The position numbers and the translations under genes are program-made. DNA of 64,000 nucleotides from an uncultured Hyphomicrobiales bacterium (lineage in GTDB: Bacteria; Pseudomonadota; Alphaproteobacteria; Rhizobiales; Beijerinckiaceae), in assembly GCA_903861645.1 (NCBI GenBank), contig CAIOVE010000011.1:1-64000 (forward strand). Direction: 5' to 3'. Below the pieces are notes generated by a model, which saw only the letters and a list, made by a program, of their open reading frames with translations, had not been told where the DNA came from and ran no database searches. Below, piece by piece: positions 57,163 to 64,000 of the stretch (positions within the stretch are counted from its first letter, which is position 1; each line of letters opens with the position of its first letter).

Positions 57163-58128
57163 ATGTCTTTCAAGACGCTCGCATCCCGCAAAAGCATTCT
57201 GGCGGCGATGCTGTCGCTCGGGCTCGCCCTGGCGCCCGCCATGGCCGAGGCCAAGGCCGGCGGCGGCGCCAGCTTCGGTAGCCGGGGCACGCGGACCTTT
57301 TCGCCGCCGCCCATGACCAACACCGCGCCGCGATCCGCCGCGCCGCTGGAACGCTCCGCGACGCCCCAGACCGCGCCAAGCTCCAGCTTCGCGCCGCGCC
57401 CGGCGCCCTCGACGGGCTTTTTCGGCTCGGCCTTCAGCCGCGGCCTGCTGGGCGGCTTCATCGGCGCCGGCCTGTTCGGCATGTTGTTCGGCCATGGCCT
57501 GTTTGGCGGGCTCGGCGATCTCATGTCGATCCTTGGGCTCCTCCTGCAAATCGGCCTCGTCGTGATGCTGGCGCGTCTCGCCTGGGCCTGGTTCCAGAAC
57601 CGGCAACAGCCGGCGATGGCCGGCGCGAGCCCGCGGCAGGGCTTCGGCGCGGGGCCGTTTCCCGGCGCCGCCCCGGCGGGCGGCGGCTTTGGCGGCGGCG
57701 CGCCGCAATCGACTCCCCTGAATCTCGCGCCCATGGACTTCAACGCCTTCGAACGGCGACTTGGCGAAATCCAGATCGCCTATGGCGAGGAGGATCAGGG
57801 CAAACTGCGGACGCTGGCGACACCGGAAATGGCGGGCTATTTCGCCGAGCAGTTCGCCGAGAACGCCCGCAAGGGCGCGGTCAACCGCATCTCCGACCCC
57901 AAGCTGCTGCAAGGCGACCTCTCCGAGGCGTGGCGCGAGGGCGGCGACGAGTTCGCCACCGTCGCCATGCGCTTCTCGTTGATCGACGTCATGGTCGACC
58001 GCGCGAGCGGGCGGATTGTCTCCGGCGACGCCAACGCGCCGAGCGAGGCGACGGAGCTGTGGACCTTTACCCGTCCGCGCGGCGCCGGCCCCGACGCCTG
58101 GATCGTGTCGGCGATCCAGCAGGCCTGA
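57163..58128 (+). CDS. Tim44-like domain membrane protein
   Basis: 321 residues. A signal or anchor segment (about 12-30) is followed by a Pro/Ser-rich stretch, a Gly/Phe-rich double membrane segment (GFFGSAFSRGLLGGFIGAGLFG, about 85-145) and a C-terminal Tim44/MBA1-like domain (MDFNAFERRLGEIQIAYGEEDQGKLR to WIVSAIQ). The bacterial Tim44-like proteins are of unknown role; some affect membrane integrity. It converges with the symporter gene, 21 bases between stops. Confidence 0.85.
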   Translation: MSFKTLASRKSILAAMLSLGLALAPAMAEAKAGGGASFGSRGTRTFSPPPMTNTAPRSAAPLERSATPQTAPSSSFAPRPAPSTGFFGSAFSRGLLGGFIGAGLFGMLFGHGLFGGLGDLMSILGLLLQIGLVVMLARLAWAWFQNRQQPAMAGASPRQGFGAGPFPGAAPAGGGFGGGAPQSTPLNLAPMDFNAFERRLGEIQIAYGEEDQGKLRTLATPEMAGYFAEQFAENARKGAVNRISDPKLLQGDLSEAWREGGDEFATVAMRFSLIDVMVDRASGRIVSGDANAPSEATELWTFTRPRGAGPDAWIVSAIQQA

Positions 58129-58149
58129 CGCGCGGGCCGAGTCCGCCGG

Positions 58150-59925
58150 TCAGGCGCCCTTGTCGGGATTGATGAGGTCGCCTCGGCCACGCAGAAGCCC
58201 ATGAGCGAAGGCGCCGCCGAGGCTCATGGGATCGGCGGGATGCAGGAAGCTGGCGGCGAATCCGGTCAGCATGCTCACCACGCAAGCCGTGATCGCCGCC
58301 GCGCCGACGCCATCAAGCGATTCAAGTCCGCCCCGCCACCAGATCATCGCCTCGGCCGAGGCGAGGCCCGCGAGCAAGGCCGCGGCGGCGTCCACGCCTT
58401 CGGCCCGCGGCCACACGGACAGGGCGAGCAAGGGCGTCACCGTCGCCACGCATAACACGATCGCGAGGCCGACCAGCGCGCGCGGGTCGGGTTGTCGGCC
58501 CGCCAGCAAAAGACCGGCGGCGATGATCGCGACGGCCAGAATGGCGCGCGTGACGGCGAGCCGTCGACTTGTCATCGCGGTGGCTTCGCGCACCCGATAA
58601 AACGCGTCATGGCCCAACGCCGTCGCGCAGGTCTGGAACCCGGCGGCGGCCAGCACCAGCGCGAGCGCGATGACGCCGGACGCCGCGAGGCCCGCCAGAG
58701 CCTCGCCCAATCCCCGCAGGGCCGGAAGGCCAAGCAAAAGGAAACGACCGTTGGCGACGACGTCGGCGCCCGACAGCGCGCCGCTGAAGCCTGACCGGGC
58801 CGCGCAGGCGGCGCGCGCCGCGGCCGGCGTCGCGGGATGGCCGCCACAAATCTCGATCAGCCCCGCCCGGCTCGCCTCGATCACGGGGGCCGGCAGGGCC
58901 TCGGGCCGCGCGCCCACCGTCGCGGCGTCCAGCGCCAGCGTCGAAAGCGCCAGCGTCGCCGCGGCGAGCCCGGCGAAGATCAGGCACCAGAAAAGACCCG
59001 CCGCTCCGGCGCCGCGCGCCGCCGATGTGTCGCGTGTCGCCATCGCGGGCGTCAAAAGGGGCGCCAGCGCGCCAACGCCCAGCACGACGGCCAGAATGGC
59101 GCCCCATCCCGTCGGCTGAATGTCGCCCGCCCGCAGATTCCATTCAGCCATGCGGGAAAGGCTGGCGCTCCAGGCGGCGACGTCGCCGAACGCGGGCAGC
59201 GGCAAGCCAACGCCGCGCGTGTAAAGAACAAGCAGCGGCAAGGCGAGGCCAGCCATCGTCATGCCCGCCGCGCCCGCCGCTGCCCAGACAAGCCCGGCGA
59301 CGCCACCGGGCGCGACGATAAAAAATAGCACGATCCCGCCGAGCCAGAGCGAGGCGCCGACGCCAAGCCCCGTCGCGCGTGAAAAACCGGCGACCGCGCC
59401 GGCGAACCCCGCGACGCCGATCAGGAAGCCAACGCCCGCGATAACGGCCACGACGCCCAGCCGGAGCGCGAGATTGGGAAATCGTCCGGCGATGAGATCG
59501 GGAATCGAAAAAGCCCCGGTCTTGCGCAACAACGGCCCACCCGCGAGAGCCGCGAGCGCCAGACCGCCGGCAAAACCGCCCAGCAACACGCGGAACGACG
59601 GACCGCCCGCCACCGGCGGCAGGAAGGGCGTGACGAGACCCGCCGCGAGCGACGCGAAGGCGAAGCCGGCATAGGCGGCGGGAACCGAACGACCGGCGGA
59701 ATAAAAGCGTGACACGCGCATCGTGCGCAGCAGGAAGCCGACCGACGCCAGGCCGACGAGGGCCACGGCGGGCCCGAGAATCGCCACCAGCCGCGGCGGC
59801 GCGCCCACCCGATCCAGCAAGGCCACCAGCGCGGCGGCGATCGCGAAGGCCGCCGTCGCGAACACGACCCGCCCGTCAATCGCGGCGCGCTCGGTCAGGT
59901 CTTCGTCGGTTAGCGGCCTTTTCAC
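58150..59925 (-). CDS. Sodium:solute symporter family (acetate/monocarboxylate permease-like)
   Basis: 591 residues, 13-14 hydrophobic helices. The SSS-type pattern FYSAGRSVPAAYAGFAFASLA and FSIPDLIAGRFPN near the N-terminus points to the ActP/MctP branch. The GTG start at 59925 has GAGGGAAG upstream. It is divergent from a LuxR-type response regulator gene, a gene pair seen for carboxylate permeases and their regulators. The substrate is inferred. Confidence 0.82.
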   Translation of the reverse strand: MKRPLTDEDLTERAAIDGRVVFATAAFAIAAALVALLDRVGAPPRLVAILGPAVALVGLASVGFLLRTMRVSRFYSAGRSVPAAYAGFAFASLAAGLVTPFLPPVAGGPSFRVLLGGFAGGLALAALAGGPLLRKTGAFSIPDLIAGRFPNLALRLGVVAVIAGVGFLIGVAGFAGAVAGFSRATGLGVGASLWLGGIVLFFIVAPGGVAGLVWAAAGAAGMTMAGLALPLLVLYTRGVGLPLPAFGDVAAWSASLSRMAEWNLRAGDIQPTGWGAILAVVLGVGALAPLLTPAMATRDTSAARGAGAAGLFWCLIFAGLAAATLALSTLALDAATVGARPEALPAPVIEASRAGLIEICGGHPATPAAARAACAARSGFSGALSGADVVANGRFLLLGLPALRGLGEALAGLAASGVIALALVLAAAGFQTCATALGHDAFYRVREATAMTSRRLAVTRAILAVAIIAAGLLLAGRQPDPRALVGLAIVLCVATVTPLLALSVWPRAEGVDAAAALLAGLASAEAMIWWRGGLESLDGVGAAAITACVVSMLTGFAASFLHPADPMSLGGAFAHGLLRGRGDLINPDKGA

Positions 59926-60053
59926 CCGATCTTCCCTCGCATTGGACTTGCGCCCGCGACCACGCGATGAACAATATGACAATCGCGCCGAATGCAAGCG
60001 TCTGGATAGCCGTGGGGAGCTATGCGACGTTCGCGCCGCGCCGGGAGGAAACC

Positions 60054-60722
60054 TTGAGCGCCGAAAGCCGTATCATCATCGCGGACGATCATCCGCTCGT
60101 CCGAGGCGCCTTGCGTCAGGCCGTCGAGGGCGCCGCGCCAAGGGCCGAGATCGTCGAATGCGGCGACCTCGGCGAACTCAGCCGCGAGCTGGACGCCAAT
60201 TCGGACGTCGATCTGGTCATGCTCGATCTATCCATGCCGGGCGTGCGCGGCTTTTCAGGCTTGATGTATCTGCGCGCGCAACATCCCGGCGTGCCCGTGG
60301 TGGTGGTGTCGGCCAACGAGGACCGCGGCGTCATGCGACGTTGCATCGATTTCGGCGCGTCGGGTTTCATTCCCAAGACAACGGCCATTGACGCCATGCG
60401 CACGGCGATCCGCGCCATTCTCGACGGCGGCATGTGGACGCCGCCCGATCTCGTGCTCGGCGGCCCGGTGGACAAGGACACGGCGGACATCGTGCGCCGC
60501 CTTTCGTCGCTCACGCCGCAGCAGGTGCGGGTGCTGATGATGCTGTCGGAAGGATTGCTGAACAAGCAGATCGCCTACGAACTCACGGTTTCCGAGGCCA
60601 CCGTCAAGGCGCATGTGTCGGCCATTCTGCAAAAGCTCGGCGTCGAAAGCCGCACGCAGGCGGTGATCGCCGCGGCGAAAATCGAGGCTGGCCAATGGCA
60701 GGGCGGATTTTCCGAGGCGTGA
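60054..60722 (+). CDS. LuxR/FixJ-type response regulator
   Basis: 222 residues from TTG 60054, chosen because GGGAGGA lies 5 bases upstream and the receiver domain begins at once (RIIIADDHPLV). An in-frame ATG at 59967 would add 29 unlikely residues. Receiver: Asp11/Asp12, phosphoacceptor Asp58, Ser86, Lys108. The C-terminal LuxR helix-turn-helix is at about 150-210 (LTPQQVRVLMMLSEGLLNKQ). No histidine kinase is adjacent. Likely controls the divergent symporter (inference). Confidence 0.88.
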   Translation: MSAESRIIIADDHPLVRGALRQAVEGAAPRAEIVECGDLGELSRELDANSDVDLVMLDLSMPGVRGFSGLMYLRAQHPGVPVVVVSANEDRGVMRRCIDFGASGFIPKTTAIDAMRTAIRAILDGGMWTPPDLVLGGPVDKDTADIVRRLSSLTPQQVRVLMMLSEGLLNKQIAYELTVSEATVKAHVSAILQKLGVESRTQAVIAAAKIEAGQWQGGFSEA

Positions 60723-60795
60723 CCGCGCGGGGCGCGGCGCCCTTGTTTCGCCATGGGCGCGCGCCATATTGAAACAGCCCCACCGGGAGGTCTTC

Positions 60796-61203
60796 ATGCG
60801 CGTCGTCATGGCACTCGCTTTAATCGTCGCCTGCGCCGGCGCGGCGCGCGCGGCCGAAACGGACGGTCAGACCGCCCGCTACACGATGACGCCCACCGCC
60901 AATGGTTTCCTGCGTCTCGACACGCAAACCGGCGCGGTGTCGCTTTGCGCGGTGAAGGACGCGGGCGCGGAATGCCGCGCCGCCGCCGACGATCGCGCGG
61001 CGCTCGGCGACGAGATCGAGCGGCTGTCGAAAAAGAACGCGGAACTCGAGGCCCGCGTCGCCGGCGCGGGGACTCGCGCGCCGCTGAACGCCCTGCCAAG
61101 CCGCGAGGACATGGGCAAGGCGATGGACTACGCCGAGGATTTCATGCGACGGATGATGCGCCTGCTGCGCGAGGACGAACGCGCGCCGCGCGAAAGGATT
61201 TGA
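60796..61203 (+). CDS. Periplasmic protein of unknown function
   Basis: 135 residues. Signal peptide (about 20 residues, to ARAAE), a small beta-rich domain (RYTMTPTANGFLRLDTQTGAVSLCAVKDAGAECRAA) with two cysteines, then a helical C-terminus (LGDEIERLSKKNAELEAR) that may form a coiled coil. GGGAGG is before ATG 60796. No family recognised; the next gene is 47 bases away. Confidence 0.7.
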   Translation: MRVVMALALIVACAGAARAAETDGQTARYTMTPTANGFLRLDTQTGAVSLCAVKDAGAECRAAADDRAALGDEIERLSKKNAELEARVAGAGTRAPLNALPSREDMGKAMDYAEDFMRRMMRLLREDERAPRERI

Positions 61204-61250
61204 TCGCCTCGATCGCCATTTGAAAACCCGTTGATTTGGAAAGAGCCGAC

Positions 61251-61595
61251 ATGACGCAGACCATCGAACCGCCGCCCGCCAATCCGAACTGGACCTCGCG
61301 TCCGGCCTCCACGGCGCCGGCGGACAGCGCGATCCAGCGATTCCTGGGCGGATCGCCGACGTCGGTTTTCATCCGACTGTTCTTCATCTCGATGATCGTC
61401 GGCGCGTTGCTGATGTGGCTCGACATCCGCCCGCTCGATATTTTCCGCGCCATGGACCGGCTGATCCAGCGCCTGTGGGATCTCGGCTTCGACGCCATTC
61501 GGGAAATCATCGAATACGTCCTCGCCGGCGCCGTCATCGTCGTGCCGATCTGGCTCATCGCCCGCTTGCTCGGCCAACGCCCCGCCGGCCGGTGA
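61251..61595 (+). CDS. DUF6460-like membrane protein
   Basis: 114 residues, two hydrophobic segments (FIRLFFISMIVGALLMWLDI and IIEYVLAGAVIVVPIWLIAR), Pro-rich N-terminus. The order matches DUF6460 proteins common in Hyphomicrobiales. Function unknown. It may share a transcript with the preceding periplasmic protein gene. Confidence 0.72.
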   Translation: MTQTIEPPPANPNWTSRPASTAPADSAIQRFLGGSPTSVFIRLFFISMIVGALLMWLDIRPLDIFRAMDRLIQRLWDLGFDAIREIIEYVLAGAVIVVPIWLIARLLGQRPAGR

Positions 61596-61741
61596 GACGC
61601 CGGCACGGTCACGTCGATACTCTCGTTAAAATTGTAGGAGATTGGCCCGGCGTTAGGGCTAATTTCCCTAAATGAGCGAACGAAACATTTGTCTCCTGAA
61701 TATTAACCCGCTTTTATGAATTCGCAGGCACAACCTATGGT

Positions 61742-61763
61742 CGCAAATTCGAATTAATTTGCG
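61742..61763. promoter_or_regulatory. Perfect palindrome just before the GGDEF-EAL gene
   Basis: CGCAAATT, CGAATT, AATTTGCG: perfect 8-base arms, 16 bases before the ATG. The gap 61596-61779 is AT-rich for this genome and also contains TTAGGG-N7-CCCTAA. The palindrome covers the likely transcription or translation initiation zone, as an operator or as a 5' hairpin. Confidence 0.5.
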
Positions 61764-61779
61764 TCTGGAGCAGGACGCC

Positions 61780-64000
61780 ATGCGTAAGAGGATCGAGGCG
61801 CGGGATTTCAGGCGCCTGACGTGGATTTCGATCGCCCTCGCCATCACGGCGGTCACGGCGACGGCCATGACGATTTTGGGCCTCCGCCACGACGCGATCG
61901 AGCAGGCCCTCCGGGAGCAGGACAATCTAGCGATCGTTCTCGGTCAGCAGGTTTCCTATTCAACCCAGGCCGTCGAGAAAACGCTCAACGACATAGTGGC
62001 CCTGGCGGCGCGACTGGAGCCGAAAGACCCAGCGGATTTTCGCGCCAAGCTGCAAACGCCCGACATCCAGCAGCTTCTCGTGAACAAGTTCCAGTCGCCG
62101 GCGAAAGCCGACGCGATTTCCATCGCCGACGAAAAGGGCGATTTCATCGTCACGACGCGCGCCTGGCCGACGCCGCGGGTCAATATCGGAGATCGCGAGC
62201 ATTTCGCCTATTTCCTGAAGAACGCCGACGACCGGATGCACATCGGCGAAACCGTCATCGCCCGCGTCAGCAATGAGACAACGTTATTCTTCAGCAAGCG
62301 TCTCACCGGTTCCGACGGTCGACTGCTCGGGGTCGTGCTGCTTGGCATGAACATGCGATACTACCAGTCCACCTATAGCGCGATCGCGTCGTTGAAGGAC
62401 AAATCCATCCTGTTGCTTCGCCGGGATGGAACGGTGCTCGTTCGCTATCCCGATGAAAACAGTCGCGCCGGGGCGCGCATGCCCGAGGGATCGCCCTGGT
62501 ACGATTTGCGCGCGCATGGCGGCGCCTATACGTCGCCGGGATATTTCGACGGCGAAACCCGCCGCGTGGTGGTGCGTCCGCTCGACGACTATCCGTTGGT
62601 CATCAACGTCGCCGCGTCTGAAAGCGCCATTCTGGCGCTGTGGCAGGCCCGCGCCGCGCAGATCGCGGTAGGCGCGCTGGCCAGCCTCGTCTGCGCTGGC
62701 TACCTGCTGCGGGCGGCGCACGCGCAACTCAACAATCTGCTAGCCTCCGAGGCGTCCCTTGAAATCAAGGGCGCGGCGCTCGAGGAACTCAACGATCGCT
62801 TCAACATCATGCTCGACAACATGCCCCATGGCGTCGCCCTGTTCGGCGCCGACAAGGCCGTCATCAGCGCGAACCGGCGTTATAGCCAGATGTATGGATT
62901 GTCGCCCGCCGACGTCATGCCTGGCACGCCGCTGGTCGACATTCTCGACAAGCGCGTCAGGAACGGCATCTTCGTCAGCAACGCGGACCATTACGTTTCG
63001 AGCCGACTGTCCGACGTCGCCGTCGTGGAGGAAAAGCAGTCGGTCGAGCGCATGTCGGATGGCCGCGTGATCTTCATCTCGCGCCGTCCCATTCCCGGCG
63101 GCGGCTGGTTGACGGTGCACGAGGACATCACCGCGCGCCAGCACGCCGAGGACCAGATCAAGCACATGGCGCTGCATGATCAACTCACGGGAACGGCGAA
63201 CCGCTCGCTGTTGCAGGAACGCATTCAACACTCCTTCGCGCGCGTGGCGCGCAACAACGAGCGCTTCGCGCTGCTGCTTCTCGACCTCGACGAATTCAAG
63301 AGCGTCAACGACACGCATGGACATCCCGTCGGCGACGGACTGCTGCGCGCGGTGGCGCGACGCCTGCGCGAGTCCGTGCGGGAACTCGATCTCGTCGCGC
63401 GCATCGGCGGCGATGAATTCGCCATCGTTCAATGCAACATCGGCGAGGGCGCGGATGGCGCCAACGCGCTGGCGCGGCGCATACTTGGCAAGATCCGCGA
63501 GCCCTTCGAGATCGACGGCGTGGTGATCTCGACCTTCCCGAGCATTGGCGTCGCCATCGCGCCGGACAATGGCCTGGACGCCGACGGATTGATGCAAAAC
63601 GCCGACATCGCGCTTTATCGCGCGAAAACCGAGGGGCGCAACTGCATCCGCTTTTACGACCCGCGGATGGACATGGAATTGCGGTTGCAACGCGCGCTCA
63701 AGGCGGACCTCGCCGAGGCGTTGAACGACGAACGGATCGAGGTTTTCTATCAACCCATCATGGACGCCGCCTCCCTGACGGTGGTCGGCATGGAGGCGCT
63801 GGCGCGCTGGCGGCACCCCGCGCATGGCCTGATCCCGCCCGACCGCTTCATCGGCCTCGCCGAGCAGAGCGGCCTGATCAATCAACTGGGCGGACTCGTG
63901 CTGCGCACGGCTTGCGCCGACGCGGCGAAATGGCCGACGCATCTTGGTCTTTCGGTCAATCTGTCGGCAATGCAATTCCGCGAGCCGAACTTCGTCGATG
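61780..64000 (+). CDS. Sensor GGDEF-EAL protein (3'-partial)
   Basis: The frame is open to the window end (740 codons visible). One N-terminal membrane helix (about 15-35), a large periplasmic dCACHE-like sensor domain, a second membrane helix (~290-310), a PAS domain (MLDNMPHGVALFGADKAVISANRRYSQMYG), a GGDEF domain with intact GGDEF (residues 543-547), and the beginning of an EAL domain with EALARWRHP (from residue 672). The GGDEF and EAL motifs seen are intact, so both c-di-GMP synthesis and breakdown are possible. The start ATG is 61780 with GGAG upstream. Confidence 0.93.
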   Translation, partial: MRKRIEARDFRRLTWISIALAITAVTATAMTILGLRHDAIEQALREQDNLAIVLGQQVSYSTQAVEKTLNDIVALAARLEPKDPADFRAKLQTPDIQQLLVNKFQSPAKADAISIADEKGDFIVTTRAWPTPRVNIGDREHFAYFLKNADDRMHIGETVIARVSNETTLFFSKRLTGSDGRLLGVVLLGMNMRYYQSTYSAIASLKDKSILLLRRDGTVLVRYPDENSRAGARMPEGSPWYDLRAHGGAYTSPGYFDGETRRVVVRPLDDYPLVINVAASESAILALWQARAAQIAVGALASLVCAGYLLRAAHAQLNNLLASEASLEIKGAALEELNDRFNIMLDNMPHGVALFGADKAVISANRRYSQMYGLSPADVMPGTPLVDILDKRVRNGIFVSNADHYVSSRLSDVAVVEEKQSVERMSDGRVIFISRRPIPGGGWLTVHEDITARQHAEDQIKHMALHDQLTGTANRSLLQERIQHSFARVARNNERFALLLLDLDEFKSVNDTHGHPVGDGLLRAVARRLRESVRELDLVARIGGDEFAIVQCNIGEGADGANALARRILGKIREPFEIDGVVISTFPSIGVAIAPDNGLDADGLMQNADIALYRAKTEGRNCIRFYDPRMDMELRLQRALKADLAEALNDERIEVFYQPIMDAASLTVVGMEALARWRHPAHGLIPPDRFIGLAEQSGLINQLGGLVLRTACADAAKWPTHLGLSVNLSAMQFREPNFVD

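Overview
The window reads as high-GC proteobacterial chromosome, most of it from an alphaproteobacterium of the Hyphomicrobiales (Rhizobiales). The pointers are alphaproteobacterial-type AtpG/AtpD/AtpC, a dnaJ-cobS-cobT aerobic cobaltochelatase locus, tamA-tamB, DUF2852 and DUF6460 proteins, and many periplasmic binding proteins. A Beijerinckiaceae/Methylocystaceae-like host is a guess only. The first ~2.65 kb is different. The atpB-E-F-H genes and the first ~60 % of atpA are of beta/gammaproteobacterial type in sequence and in gene order, and the protein switches to alphaproteobacterial type inside atpA at about 2630-2720. This is either an assembly join between two genomes or a recombination event, and anyone using atpA or the left end should know it.

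Layout. 1-6129: ATP synthase genes, ending in a clear terminator. 6240-16223: acyl-CoA ligases, a thiolase, a CelD-like acyltransferase, a COG0523 metallochaperone, a TusA-like protein and a D,D-carboxypeptidase. 16264-17120: a possible toxin-antitoxin pair with a zeta-like kinase. 17124-21950: BolA, a J-domain protein and cobS / HAD hydrolase / cobT. 22033-27766: a secreted phosphoesterase, an orphan Bug-family binding protein, a FecR-domain protein, ArfB and an O-antigen-ligase-like membrane protein. 27772-34562: an MsbA-like exporter, a phytoene-dehydrogenase-like flavoprotein, cytochrome b561, a glutathionyl-hydroquinone-reductase-like protein and a phenol-hydroxylase-type flavoprotein.

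34838-39151 is a compact operon: a NrtA/SsuA-type ABC transporter followed by two tandem paralogous cysteine amidohydrolases of the N-carbamoylsarcosine amidase/maleamate amidase type. The aromatic flavin monooxygenase faces away from it. It looks like an uptake-and-hydrolysis system for an unidentified amide or N-carbamoyl compound, and it is the best candidate here for an uncharacterised pathway. 39328-45721 is an outer-membrane assembly unit (tamA-tamB, with an overlapping HPP membrane protein), followed by a fatty-acid desaturase with a strong terminator.

47327-54661 is an assimilatory nitrate operon: ABC uptake (three genes), a haemoglobin, an FAD reductase and nitrate reductase. It is preceded by a sigma-54-like element and a leader hairpin. 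The right end holds small envelope proteins (DUF2306, DUF2852, a 52-residue acidic protein and a 33-residue membrane peptide), a TetR regulator, a Tim44-like protein, a sodium/solute symporter divergent from a LuxR-type response regulator, and a GGDEF-EAL protein cut by the window end. No tRNA, rRNA, insertion sequence or CRISPR array was seen.
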